A DNA stretch of 62,356 nt, taken from the NCBI RefSeq assembly GCF_023806635.1, contig NZ_JAMTDQ010000093.1, forward strand, positions 1-62,356, read 5' to 3'. Source of the DNA: Accumulibacter sp. GTDB taxonomy: Bacteria; Pseudomonadota; Gammaproteobacteria; Burkholderiales; Rhodocyclaceae. The notes beneath the pieces are model-generated. The model saw nothing but the letters and a program-made list of their open reading frames with translations, made no database searches and was not told the origin of the DNA. Position 1 is the first letter of the stretch. Every line of letters starts with the position of its first letter. The translations under genes were made by a program, and so were the position numbers. Shown one piece after another: positions 16,707 to 25,386 of this stretch.

Positions 16707-17683
16707 CAGTCTTCCGCAGTTTCCAGCGGCGTGTCGAGCACCGACTGGATGTAATCGGCCGGCAGGCGGTATTCGCGCGCCAGATCGGCGGCCGAGCGGC
16801 CGCTCTGCTGGATCGTCGCGATCCAGCCGTCGAGCCCGGTCGACAGCGAGCGGCCGGCCTGCTCGCCGCCGCGCGTGGCGCGCTCGCCGTCGGCGACGGC
16901 GTACTTGTTGTCGTAACCGCGCGGCGTCACCATCAGCCCGTCGCGGACGAAGGTGCTCGAGTTGCCGATCAGCACCGTCGTCAGCATGCCGATGTCGGCA
17001 TCGACCAGCCGCTCGAGCGTGCTGAACTCGACCCGCTGCTTCGGCCGGTAGGCCGACTTGACGATCGCCACCGGAGTCCGCGGGTCGCGGTGACGCAGGA
17101 AGATGCGCTGCGCCTCGGCGATCTGCCGCGTCCGCCGCCCGCTCTTCGGGTTGTACAGCGCGACGACGAAGTCGGCGCCGGCGACGGCGTCGAGGCGGCG
17201 GGCGATCGTCGGCCAGGGGGTGAGCAGGTCGGAGAGCGAGATGGCGCAGAAATCGTGCGTCAGCGGCGCGCCGACGAGCGCGGCGCAGGTGTTGAGCGCC
17301 GAGGCGCCGGGGACGATCTCGACCTCGATCGCCGACTCCGGTGTCCAGCCGGCGTCGAAGAGCACTTCGAAGGTCGGGCCGGCCATGCCGTAGACGCCGG
17401 CGTCGCCGGACGAGACGATCGCCACCTTGCGGCCCTGGCGGGCGCGGTCGAGCGCTTCGATGGCGCGATCGAGTTCTTCGGTCATCGATTTGCGGATCAC
17501 CTCCTTGCCCGCCAGCAGGTCGGCGACGAGGCGGATGTAGGTGCTGTAGCCGATCACCGTGTCGGCTTCGGCGATCGCCGCGCGCGCGCGCGCGGTCAGG
17601 TGGTCGAGGCTGCCCGGGCCGAGGCCGACGAGCATGATCTTGCCGGTCTGGACGGTGGTTTCGCGGAGGGGTTCTGGCGTCAT
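16706..17683 (-). CDS. cobJ: Precorrin-3B/cobalt-precorrin-3 C17-methyltransferase
   Basis: The enzyme methylates C17 and drives ring contraction of the corrin precursor. The 325-residue protein starts at ATG 17683, overlapping the cobE stop by four bases, and has the class III methyltransferase motifs VGLGPGSLDHLTARA, VSSGDAGVYGMAG and VEIVPGASALN. About 60 C-terminal residues follow the standard domain, ending GRSAADLAREYRLPADYIQ, a helical region resembling a small helix-turn-helix and longer than the roughly 240-residue core. It is the last gene of the riboswitch operon. Confidence 0.92.
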   Translation of the reverse strand: MTPEPLRETTVQTGKIMLVGLGPGSLDHLTARARAAIAEADTVIGYSTYIRLVADLLAGKEVIRKSMTEELDRAIEALDRARQGRKVAIVSSGDAGVYGMAGPTFEVLFDAGWTPESAIEVEIVPGASALNTCAALVGAPLTHDFCAISLSDLLTPWPTIARRLDAVAGADFVVALYNPKSGRRTRQIAEAQRIFLRHRDPRTPVAIVKSAYRPKQRVEFSTLERLVDADIGMLTTVLIGNSSTFVRDGLMVTPRGYDNKYAVADGERATRGGEQAGRSLSTGLDGWIATIQQSGRSAADLAREYRLPADYIQSVLDTPLETAED

Positions 17684-18102
17684 GCGGGGATCCTGGCGAT
17701 GGAGACGGTGGCGTGGCGTCCGTCGGCGCCGCGCAGCTTGTGCTTTTCGATGAGCAGGTGGCGGCTGTCGGCGCCGGCGGCGAGCAGTGCCGCCGCTTCC
17801 GATACCGATGGCGTACCGGTGTGGCGGCGGACGGTCTCCGACGGGTTGGGAACGGCGACGGCGGCGAGTTCGCTCGCCGGGTGGAAGACGATCGTCCAGC
17901 CGTTGGCGCGCGCCACCGTCGCCAGTCCGGCCTCGTCGGCCTTGAGGTCGATCGAGGCGACGACGCGCACGTCGGCGACTGCGCCGCCGCAGGCGGCGAG
18001 GGCTTCGGCGATCGCCTGCGCGATGGTCGCCGCCGGGGTGCCGCGGTCGCAACCGAGGCCGAGCGCCAGTCGCGGCGCCGTCTTCGCCGGCATCGTCGTC
18101 AT
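17680..18102 (-). CDS. cobE: CobE / CbiG C-terminal domain protein
   Basis: The 140-residue protein starts MTTMPAKTAPRLALGLGCDR and contains ASIDLKADEAGL and EKHKLRGADGRHATVSIARI, the pattern of CobE and of the C-terminal domain of CbiG. In the anaerobic route CbiG opens the lactone ring of cobalt-precorrin-5A; here that domain is a separate polypeptide. The ATG at 18102 overlaps the cbiG stop and its own stop overlaps the cobJ start, so the three are tightly coupled. Confidence 0.88.
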   Translation of the reverse strand: MTTMPAKTAPRLALGLGCDRGTPAATIAQAIAEALAACGGAVADVRVVASIDLKADEAGLATVARANGWTIVFHPASELAAVAVPNPSETVRRHTGTPSVSEAAALLAAGADSRHLLIEKHKLRGADGRHATVSIARIPA

Positions 18103-18836
18103 GCCGGCGGACGGTAGGTGACGCAGCGGCCGGCGAGGCGCGCGGCGAGCGCGGCCGGCATGGCGCGCCGGCTGATCCAGAGGACGGCGGCGAAGTCGTC
18201 GATGGCGACATCCTCGATCCGGGCGAAGCGCCGCACGTTGGCCGGCAGGGGTCCGTCGCGGCCATTGGCATGCCCGGCCCACCAGTCGGCGCTGCCCGTT
18301 TCCTGGACCAGCGCCACCGGCTCGTCGTTGACCATCGCCGCGCTGCAGTGGACCAGTTCGCCGTGGCTCGCCGCGAGCGTCCAGCCCAGTTCGCGGCCGA
18401 GCAGGTCGACGGCGATCGTCGCGCGGGCGTCCGAGGCGGTGGTCAGCACGGCAGTCGCGCCGAGCGCCGTGGCGAGGTGGCCGGCGAGCGCGTTGGCGCC
18501 GCCGAGATGGCCGGAGAGGACGGGAATCGCGAATCGGCCGGCCTCGTCGACGACGACGATCGCCGGGTCGGTCTCCTTGCCCTTGAGGTGCGGCGCGATC
18601 AGGCGGACGACGGCGCCGAGCGAGACGATGGCGACGATGCCGTCGAACGCGGCGAAGAGCGCCGGCACCTGGTCGCCGACCTTGCCCGCATAGCAGTGCG
18701 CGGCGCCGGCGGCGGCGTTCTCGGCCTCGGCGCGGAACCTGTCGGGGGCGAAGAGCTGAGCACCGGGGAGGGCGGCGACGACGCGGCCGGCGAGCGCGAT
18801 GCCGTGGCGCGTGATGGCGACGACGGCGATCCTCAT
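18099..18836 (-). CDS. cbiG: Cobalt-precorrin-5A hydrolase CbiG, N-terminal and central domains
   Basis: The 245-residue protein starts at ATG 18836 (MRIAVVAITRHGIALAGRV). It has the CbiG N-domain motif AIVSLGAVVRLIAPHLKGKE and the central VVVDEAGRFAIPVLSGHLGG followed by ANALAGHLA. It stops before the C-terminal domain, which is supplied by the overlapping cobE gene. The enzyme removes the C2 unit as acetaldehyde after ring contraction. The open frame extends upstream through cobI in another frame, but that part is a shadow. Confidence 0.9.
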   Translation of the reverse strand: MRIAVVAITRHGIALAGRVVAALPGAQLFAPDRFRAEAENAAAGAAHCYAGKVGDQVPALFAAFDGIVAIVSLGAVVRLIAPHLKGKETDPAIVVVDEAGRFAIPVLSGHLGGANALAGHLATALGATAVLTTASDARATIAVDLLGRELGWTLAASHGELVHCSAAMVNDEPVALVQETGSADWWAGHANGRDGPLPANVRRFARIEDVAIDDFAAVLWISRRAMPAALAARLAGRCVTYRPPA

Positions 18837-18861
18837 CGCGACGGGATCCGGCTGGCGGCCA

Positions 18862-19659
18862 TCAGTTGCCGCCGGCGGCCACCTCGGCCGCCTCCCGGCG
18901 GCTGCGGCAGCCGCGTCGCAGTTCGCCGCGCTGGCGTTTCGGGTTCTGCACCAGGAGCAGCGACAGGTAGTTGGCCTTGCTGCCATGGAGGCTGGCGAGG
19001 TCGCGGACGACGCGCTCTTCGGGCGAACCGACCTTCTCGATGAAGCACGAGGTGGCGAGCAGGTCGCGCCGCGCGAGCAGTTCGATGATCTCGTCGAGCA
19101 GCGGCTTGACCTTGAGCAGCGCCAGCGTGTCGAACTCGTCGAGCAGGTGGTCGATGAGCTCGACGCCGTAGGCGGCGGGAATGATGGCGAAGGTCTCGTC
19201 CTCCTCGGCGAGCGTCGTGCCGGTCGCTGCGGCGGCGGCGGCGAACGACGAGACGCCGGGAATCGTCTCCACCGCAACCTGCGGCGCCAGTTCGCGGACG
19301 ACGCGCGCGAGGTGGCCGAAGGTCGAGAAGGTCGACGCGTCGCCCTCGACGAGGAACAGGAGGTCGCGGCCCTCGGCGAGCAGTTCGACGGTGCGCACGG
19401 CGGCGCGGGCCCAGGCCTTGCCAAGGATCTCCGGGTCGCGCGTCATCGGGAAGACGAGCTGCTCGGCATCGGCCGGGATCGCGAGGCCGCCGCGCTCGAC
19501 GATCGCCAGCGCGTAGGAAGACTCCTCGGCCTTCTTCACCGGGTATAGCCAGCGGGCATCGGACTGCAACGCCGCCCAGGCGCGGCGGGTGATCATCCCG
19601 GGGTCGCCGGGGCCGAGCGAGGCGCCGATCAGCTTGCCGAAGCGGGGTGTCGCGCTCAT
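18862..19659 (-). CDS. cobI: Precorrin-2/cobalt-factor II C20-methyltransferase
   Basis: The 265-residue protein starts at ATG 19659 behind AAAGGAC and overlaps the cobL stop by four bases. Class III methyltransferase motifs are present: GASLGPGDPGMITRRAW, FLVEGDASTFSTF and VETIPGVSSFAAAAAATG. It adds the C20 methyl group using SAM. The C-terminal tail is unusually basic and Cys-containing (LRRGCRSRREAAEV), probably without catalytic meaning. It is also called cbiL in anaerobic pathways, which fits the cbiX/cbiD/cbiG context. Confidence 0.93.
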   Translation of the reverse strand: MSATPRFGKLIGASLGPGDPGMITRRAWAALQSDARWLYPVKKAEESSYALAIVERGGLAIPADAEQLVFPMTRDPEILGKAWARAAVRTVELLAEGRDLLFLVEGDASTFSTFGHLARVVRELAPQVAVETIPGVSSFAAAAAATGTTLAEEDETFAIIPAAYGVELIDHLLDEFDTLALLKVKPLLDEIIELLARRDLLATSCFIEKVGSPEERVVRDLASLHGSKANYLSLLLVQNPKRQRGELRRGCRSRREAAEVAAGGN

Positions 19660-20972
19660 GTCGTGTCCTTTCCAGGTTTGCGGGTGGTGACGATCCAGAC
19701 CGGGTTCTGCGCCGCCAGCCGGTGCAGGTCGAGGATCGGCTGGCTGCGGTTCGCCTGCAGCTGGACGACCTGCCAGTCGGCGCCGGCAGCCTGCAGCCTG
19801 CCGGTCGCCGTGGCCAGGTTCTCGAGGGTGACGAAGTTCATCACCAGCCGTCCGCCCGCTCGCAGGCGGTCGAGGACGAGGTCGATCAGCTCGCCGAGTT
19901 CGCCGCCGGAACCGCCGATGAAGACGGCGTCGGGGTCGGGCCAGTCGTCGAGGCCGGCGGGCGCCCGGCCCTCGATCAGCGTGTAGTTGCCGACGCCCAG
20001 GCGGGCGGCATTGGCGCGCGCGATGGCGGCGTCGGCGGCATTCTTCTCGATCGCCCAGACGTGGCCGTGTGGCGCCAGTCGCGCGCATTCGAGACCGACC
20101 GCGCCCGAGCCGGCGCCGATGTCCCAGACGGTCGCCGCTGCCGTCAGGCGCAGCTTGGCCAGCGAGACGGCGCGCACCTCGAGCCGGGTGATCAGCCCGC
20201 TCGCCGGTGTCCGCTGCAGGTACTCGTCGTCCTCGCGGCCGAACGCCGGTTCTGCCGGCAGCTCGTCGCGCTCGACGAGGACGACGCTCGGCTCGGCGAA
20301 GTGCATCGTCGCCGCTGTCGCCGCCGAAAGCCGCGGATGCAGCTTCTCGTCCGGCAGCAGCAGGCGGCTGGCGACCGACAGGCGCAGGGTGTCGCCATGG
20401 CCGGCGGCGAGCAGTGCGCGCGCCAGCCGCGCCGGGTCGTTGGCCGGGCTGGTGAAGACGAAGACGCGGCGGTGCAGGGCGATCGCCCGCAGCACCGGGT
20501 AGAGGCCATGCGCCGGGGTCGCGCCGACGGTCCATTCGCCGGCATCCTGGCTGTGGCACGAAGCGATCGTCACGTCCTGCCAGGCCTTGCCGAAGCGCGC
20601 GCAGGCGATCTGCAGCGTCGACGGCGCCGGCAGCACGGCGACCGGCAGTCCGGACAGACGGTCGATCAGGCTGCTGCCGATGCCGTGGCAGAGCGGATCG
20701 CCGGTCGCCAGCACGGCGACGCTGCGGCCGGCGGCAAGGGCGTCGCGAATCCAGCCCGGGCACAGCGCCAGCGCACCGTCGAGCGGGCGCAGCTCGCAGC
20801 TCGCTGCCAGTTCCGATCGCACGAGCTGCAGCGTCCGCTCGACGCCGATCACCAGCGCGGCAGCGCGCAGGCAGTCGCGCGCGCTGCCGGCGAGGCCGTG
20901 CCAGCCGTCGTCGAGGATGCCGACGACGGTGCAGGTCGGCTGCGGCGCCGGCTCAGGGGGTTGCGGGTTCAT
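19656..20972 (-). CDS. cobL: Precorrin-6Y C5,15-methyltransferase (decarboxylating), CbiE-CbiT fusion
   Basis: The 438-residue fusion has an N-terminal CbiE-type tetrapyrrole methylase (VVGILDDGWHGL, LATGDPLCHGIGSSL) and a C-terminal CbiT-type Rossmann methyltransferase with WDIGAGSGAVGLE for SAM and FIGGSGGEL. Together they methylate C5 and C15 and remove the C12 acetate carboxyl. The ATG at 20972 overlaps the end of cbiD by 20 bases; the earlier in-frame start at 21080 lies deep in cbiD. The fused arrangement is common in proteobacteria. Confidence 0.93.
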   Translation of the reverse strand: MNPQPPEPAPQPTCTVVGILDDGWHGLAGSARDCLRAAALVIGVERTLQLVRSELAASCELRPLDGALALCPGWIRDALAAGRSVAVLATGDPLCHGIGSSLIDRLSGLPVAVLPAPSTLQIACARFGKAWQDVTIASCHSQDAGEWTVGATPAHGLYPVLRAIALHRRVFVFTSPANDPARLARALLAAGHGDTLRLSVASRLLLPDEKLHPRLSAATAATMHFAEPSVVLVERDELPAEPAFGREDDEYLQRTPASGLITRLEVRAVSLAKLRLTAAATVWDIGAGSGAVGLECARLAPHGHVWAIEKNAADAAIARANAARLGVGNYTLIEGRAPAGLDDWPDPDAVFIGGSGGELGELIDLVLDRLRAGGRLVMNFVTLENLATATGRLQAAGADWQVVQLQANRSQPILDLHRLAAQNPVWIVTTRKPGKDTT

Positions 20973-22095
20973 CGACACGGCAGATGAAGCGGCCCTCGAA
21001 GTCGCAGACCAGGATCGACAGCCGGTAGTCGCCCGGGTACTGCCGCTTGAGGCTCCGCATGGCGCGGTCCGCCAGCTCACGGTGGAAGGGAACCGTCAGT
21101 CCGAGGACGGCGAGCTTCTCGGCGGCGAAACGGGCCGTTTCGGCGGCCCGGATGGCGGCGATCAGCTCGCCCGGCGCGGCGACGGCGCGTGCCGCATCGG
21201 CCAGGATCTCGCGGTCCACCTCGGCCCGCCAGGCGTGGGTGACCGCCAGCCCCTGGCTCATCTTGGTCAGCTTGCCGACCATCGCGCCGACATACACCTG
21301 GCGCATGTGACGCTTGATCGCGGTGGCGAAGGCGGCCTTGACGAAATCGCCCATCTGCACGAAGCAGGCCTCGTCGAGCCCGGGCAACTGGCGCATGGCG
21401 AACTTCTCGCTGCGGCCGCCGGTGGTGAGGACGACGCTGCTCTGCCCCTGCGCGGCGGCGACATCGATCGCCTGCACGACGCTGGCGCGAAAGGCGGCGG
21501 TCGAGTACGGCCGGACGATGCCCGTGGTGCCGAGGATCGAGACGCCGTCGAGGATCCCCAGGCGGGCGTTGAGCGTCTTCTTCGCCATCTCCTCGCCGCC
21601 GGGCACCGAGATGCGCACCTCGATGCCATCGATCGCCAGGAGGTCGGCAGCGACGGCGCGCACGTTGTCGCGGATGTTGCGCTGCGGTACCGGGTTGATC
21701 GCCGGTCCGCCGACCGCCAGGCCGAGCCCCTCGCGCGTGACGACGCCGACGCCGGGCCCGCCGCACAGGGTGATCTCGCCGGCGCGCCGCGGCAGCCGGC
21801 GGACGTCGGCGGTGAGGTGGGCGCCGTGCGTTGCGTCCGGGTCGTCGCCGGCGTCCTTGACTACCGCGGCATGGGCGACGCGGGCGTTGCCTTCACCCTC
21901 GACGCGACCGTCGATGACGGCGAAGATCACCTCGCGGCCGTTCGGCAGCCGGCAGGCGATGCTCGCCGGCACTTCGCCGGTGAGCAGTCCGCAGGTCGCC
22001 GCGCGCGCCGCCGCCGCCGAGCAGGCGCCGGTGGTGAAGCCGGTCCGGTTGCCGCGCGTGCGCCGGGTGTCGCCCTTGCGGACCTTTTCGCTCAT
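20953..22095 (-). CDS. cbiD: Cobalt-precorrin-5B C1-methyltransferase
   Basis: The 380-residue enzyme begins MSEKVRKGDTRRTRGNRTGF and shows the CbiD hallmarks GFTTGACSAAAARAA, VPGGEEMAKKTLNARLGI and GTTGIVRPYSTAAF. It methylates C1 in the anaerobic route, so its presence marks the pathway as the cobalt-early type. The ATG at 22095 overlaps the cbiC stop by four bases. Confidence 0.94.
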   Translation of the reverse strand: MSEKVRKGDTRRTRGNRTGFTTGACSAAAARAATCGLLTGEVPASIACRLPNGREVIFAVIDGRVEGEGNARVAHAAVVKDAGDDPDATHGAHLTADVRRLPRRAGEITLCGGPGVGVVTREGLGLAVGGPAINPVPQRNIRDNVRAVAADLLAIDGIEVRISVPGGEEMAKKTLNARLGILDGVSILGTTGIVRPYSTAAFRASVVQAIDVAAAQGQSSVVLTTGGRSEKFAMRQLPGLDEACFVQMGDFVKAAFATAIKRHMRQVYVGAMVGKLTKMSQGLAVTHAWRAEVDREILADAARAVAAPGELIAAIRAAETARFAAEKLAVLGLTVPFHRELADRAMRSLKRQYPGDYRLSILVCDFEGRFICRVDEPATP

Positions 22096-22769
22096 GCCGC
22101 CCGTCGTCGCTGCGTCGCCTCGGCGAGCGAGAGCAGCGCATGGATGGCGGCGACGACCAGCGTCGACCCACCCTTGCGTCCCTTGACCGTGATCCACGGC
22201 ACTTCGTCCAGCGTCCGCAGGAGATCCTTCGACTCGGCCGCCGAGACGAAACCGACCGGCATGCCGATGACCAGAGTCGGCCGCATGTCGTGCTCGCGAA
22301 TCAGCCGCACGACCTCGATCAGCGCCGTCGGCGCGTTGCCGATGGCGACGATGGCGCCGTCGAGTTCGCCGAGCCGCCACGCCTTGCGCATCGCCTGCAC
22401 GGCGCGGGTGCTGTTCTCGGCCCGCGCCCGCTCGATGACGTCGGCGTCGGAAATGTAATGCCGCGGGCTCAGTCCGAAGTGTTGCAGGCGGGGCGCCGAG
22501 AGGCCGACACAGATCATCTCGACGTCGGCGACGAGCGCCCGCGGGCCGTTGAGGATGGCGTCGAGGCCGGCGCGCATGGCATCGGGATGGAAGGCGGCGA
22601 GGCCGTTGAACTCGAAGTCGGCGCTGGCGTGGATCATTCGCCGCACCAGCGGCCACTGCTCCGCGCTGTAGCCGTGCGGGCCGACCTCGGCGTCGATGAT
22701 GGCGAAGGAATCGTGCTCGATGGCGCGGCCGGCGGCGGTGAGCTGTTCGGTGATGGCGTCGTTGGTCAT
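22092..22769 (-). CDS. cbiC: Precorrin-8X / cobalt-precorrin-8 methylmutase
   Basis: The 225-residue protein moves the methyl group from C11 to C12 to give (cobalt-)hydrogenobyrinate. The catalytic His lies in RRMIHASADFEF, and AIGNAPTAL with GMPVGFVSAAESKD are conserved. It is the size expected for CobH/CbiC. A 15-base gap separates it from cbiX upstream. Confidence 0.94.
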   Translation of the reverse strand: MTNDAITEQLTAAGRAIEHDSFAIIDAEVGPHGYSAEQWPLVRRMIHASADFEFNGLAAFHPDAMRAGLDAILNGPRALVADVEMICVGLSAPRLQHFGLSPRHYISDADVIERARAENSTRAVQAMRKAWRLGELDGAIVAIGNAPTALIEVVRLIREHDMRPTLVIGMPVGFVSAAESKDLLRTLDEVPWITVKGRKGGSTLVVAAIHALLSLAEATQRRRAA

Positions 22770-22784
22770 GGCGTCTCCGGGTCT

Positions 22785-23708
22785 TCAGGCGGGTTTGTGG
22801 GAACAGCCGTGATGATGCGCGTGCGCCGCGGGCTGTCCATGATCATGCTCGTGCTGGCCGCCGCCGGTCGCGGTGTGGCTGTGGTCGGGCAGGTGGCCGT
22901 CCTCGGCGAGCTCGCGATACTTGCAGCCATCGCATTCGAGCATGCGGCATTCCGGCATTCCCTGGTCCTCGACGCGGGCGTCGAGCAGCGCGAAGATGCC
23001 GCGGTCGAAACCGAAATGCGTGCCGAGGGCGAAGGCGATCTGCGGGTACTGCCGCTGCAGGCGTTCGACCTGCTCCCTGATGCGCTCGATCAGCACGCCG
23101 GTGAACAGGTAGACCGGGACGATGCAGATCTGCATCATCCCAAGGCGCGCCTGGCGCTGCACGGCGGTCTCGAGTCGCGGCCAGGTGATGCCGGTGAAGG
23201 CCAGGTCGACGAGCTCGTGCTCGTTGGCCTCGAAAATCCAGCGCGCCATCTTCGCCAGCTCGCCGTTGGCGCCCGCGTCCGACGAGCCGCGGCCGAGCAG
23301 GATGACGCCGGTGCTGCGTGGATCGGGCACCGCCAGCTGCTTCATCAGCCGCTCGAGCTGCGCCTGCAGGACCGTGAACAGCGGCCGCCCCATGCCGAGA
23401 TGCGGCGTGACGGCGAACTCGACCGCTGGATGACGCAAGCGGGCGCGCTCGAGCGCCGCCGGCAGTTCCATCTTGACGTGGCCGGCGGCATTGAGGATGA
23501 AGGGGATGAGGAGGACGCGCCGCGTGTCGCGGGCGGCGCGGTCGAGCCCTTCGTCGAGCAGCACGTCGGCGTGTTCGATGAAGCACACCTCGATCCGCCA
23601 GTCGGGATGCTGTTCGCGCCACTGCGCGGCGAAATGCAGCGTTTCCCGGTTGCCGTCGCGGTTGCGCGAACCGTGGCCGACGAGCAGGATGCTGGTGTCC
23701 GATATCAT
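22785..23708 (-). CDS. cbiX: Sirohydrochlorin cobaltochelatase CbiX (long form) with Cys cluster and His-rich tail
   Basis: CbiX inserts cobalt into sirohydrochlorin, starting the anaerobic branch. Two chelatase repeats are visible: the first with LLVGHGSRNRDGN (His11-12 region), the second with ILLGRGSSDAGANGE. Near the C-terminus CRMLECDGCK has three Cys in eight residues, and the last 40 residues hold at least ten His (HDHGQPAAHAHHHGCSH). Long CbiX proteins of this kind are known to carry an iron-sulfur cluster and a His-rich metal store; that role here is inferred. The ATG at 23708 overlaps the cobM stop. Confidence 0.93.
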   Translation of the reverse strand: MISDTSILLVGHGSRNRDGNRETLHFAAQWREQHPDWRIEVCFIEHADVLLDEGLDRAARDTRRVLLIPFILNAAGHVKMELPAALERARLRHPAVEFAVTPHLGMGRPLFTVLQAQLERLMKQLAVPDPRSTGVILLGRGSSDAGANGELAKMARWIFEANEHELVDLAFTGITWPRLETAVQRQARLGMMQICIVPVYLFTGVLIERIREQVERLQRQYPQIAFALGTHFGFDRGIFALLDARVEDQGMPECRMLECDGCKYRELAEDGHLPDHSHTATGGGQHEHDHGQPAAHAHHHGCSHKPA

Positions 23709-24493
23709 GGCTTGGCCTCGCTGGCTTTGCGGAAGCGGTGGGAGAAGGATGGATCGTAGAGCTTCGAGCGGGCGAGCTCGGGCCAGTCGGCGGCACCCAG
23801 CGTCGGCGAGGCGATGATCATCGCCTGCGCGGCGATCCGTTCCGCCTGGCATTTTCGCTTGATGTCGGCGAGGGTGCCGCGGACGATCTTCTCCTCGCCC
23901 GGCCAGCTCGCCTTCTGCACCACCAGGATCGGCGCGTCCTCGGCCCAGCCGGCGGCGCGCAGAGCCTCCTGCACGCGGTGCAGCAGGGTGATCGAGAGGA
24001 AGATGCAGAGCGTCGTCCGGTGCGCCGCGAGTGCCGCGAGCTCTTCGCCGGCCGGCATCGGCGTGCGCCCGGCGACGCGCGTCAGGATCACGGTCTGCGT
24101 CACTTCGGGCAGCGTCAGCGTCTCGCCGGCGGCGGCCGCCGCCGCCAGCGCCGACGAGACGCCGGGGACGACCGCCCAGTCGATGCCGGCGGCGGTCAGC
24201 GGCCGCGTCATCTCGATCAGCGCGCCGTAGAGGCCGGGGTCGCCGGTCTGCAGGCGGACGACGGTGGCGTGCCGCGCCACCTGGTCGAGCAGCCAGTCGG
24301 TCATCTCCGGGAGCGTCATGTCCTTCGAATCGCGGATCGTGCAGCCGGCGGCGGCGAAGCGGGTCGCCGCCTCGTCGACCAGCGAGCCGGCGTAGAGGAT
24401 GGCGCCGGCTGCCGCCAGCAGATTGCGGCCCTTGACCGTGATCAGGTCGGGGTCGCCCGGGCCGGCGCCGACGAACCACACCTTGCCGGCCAT
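23705..24493 (-). CDS. cobM: Precorrin-4/cobalt-precorrin-4 C11-methyltransferase
   Basis: The 262-residue class III methyltransferase starts MAGKVWFVGAGPGDPDLITV, with LQTGDPGLYGAL and VVPGVSSALAAAAAAGE as substrate and SAM loops. It methylates C11. Starting at ATG 24493 shares one base with the cbiO stop; an in-frame start five codons earlier is possible but lies inside cbiO. The equivalent anaerobic name is cbiF. Confidence 0.93.
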   Translation of the reverse strand: MAGKVWFVGAGPGDPDLITVKGRNLLAAAGAILYAGSLVDEAATRFAAAGCTIRDSKDMTLPEMTDWLLDQVARHATVVRLQTGDPGLYGALIEMTRPLTAAGIDWAVVPGVSSALAAAAAAGETLTLPEVTQTVILTRVAGRTPMPAGEELAALAAHRTTLCIFLSITLLHRVQEALRAAGWAEDAPILVVQKASWPGEEKIVRGTLADIKRKCQAERIAAQAMIIASPTLGAADWPELARSKLYDPSFSHRFRKASEAKP

Positions 24494-25386
24494 CAGGCGG
24501 CACTCCATTGCCGGACGCGTGGCGTGTCTTCCATGCCCTCTTCCCCTGCCGGCGGCGCGGCGAGCAGCGCCAGCAACTGCGGCATGCCACAGGGGACGGG
24601 GCCAGCCGGCAGCACGCCGCGCGCGACCAGCAGGCGGTGCAGGGCGACGACCGCCGGCAGCGGCTGGCCGGCGGCGTGCAGGGCAGCGGCCTGCTGCGGC
24701 AGTTCCGCCGCAGCGAACGAGGCGGTGCAGCGGCCGGCGGCCAGGAGATGGATGTCGTCGGCCCAGCGGTAGGCGAAATCGACGTCGTGCGTGGCGAGAA
24801 CGATGCTGATGCCGCGCGCCGAGAGGTCATCGAGCACGCGCAGCAGATCGGCCTGCATGCCTGGGTCGAGGCCGGCCATCGGCTCGTCGAGCAGCAGCAG
24901 ATCGGGCTGCATGGCGAGCACGCCGGCGATGCAGACGCGCTTCTTCTGGCCGAAGCTCAGGTGATGCACCGGTCGTTCGGCCTGCCCGCCCATGCCGACC
25001 GCCGCCAGGGCCTGTGCCACCCGTTCGCGTACGTCGGCTTCGTCGAGGCCGAGGTTGAGCGGCCCGAACGACACGTCCTCGAAGACGTTGGCCGAGAAGA
25101 GCTGGCGGTCCGGGTTCTGGAATACCAGGCCGACCCGCCGGCGCAGCGCCGCCAGCCCGCCACGGCTGTAGTCGAGCGCCCTGCCGTCGATGCGGATGCA
25201 GCCCGTCGAAGGTTGCAGCAGGCCGTTGAGGTGCAGCAGCAGCGTCGTCTTGCCGGAGCCGTTGGCGCCGAGCAGCGCATTGCGGCTGCCGCGGCGGATG
25301 GCCAGCGAACAGTCGGCGAGCCCGTGGCTGCCGTCGGCATAGACATGGCCGACGGCGTGCACCTCGAGCAGCAGTTCGCCGGCCAT
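24493..25386 (-). CDS. cbiO: Cobalt ECF transporter ATPase CbiO
   Basis: The 297-residue ABC ATPase has Walker A GANGSGKT, the Q-loop LVFQNPDRQLFS, signature LSFGQKKR and Walker B LLLLDEPMAGLDPG, then the H-loop LATHDVDF. It energises cobalt import by CbiMNQ. A C-terminal extension of about 60 residues (after about 235) contains a Cys-Gly-Met segment and is longer than in minimal CbiO. One-base overlaps connect it to cbiQ and cobM. Confidence 0.94.
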   Translation of the reverse strand: MAGELLLEVHAVGHVYADGSHGLADCSLAIRRGSRNALLGANGSGKTTLLLHLNGLLQPSTGCIRIDGRALDYSRGGLAALRRRVGLVFQNPDRQLFSANVFEDVSFGPLNLGLDEADVRERVAQALAAVGMGGQAERPVHHLSFGQKKRVCIAGVLAMQPDLLLLDEPMAGLDPGMQADLLRVLDDLSARGISIVLATHDVDFAYRWADDIHLLAAGRCTASFAAAELPQQAAALHAAGQPLPAVVALHRLLVARGVLPAGPVPCGMPQLLALLAAPPAGEEGMEDTPRVRQWSAA

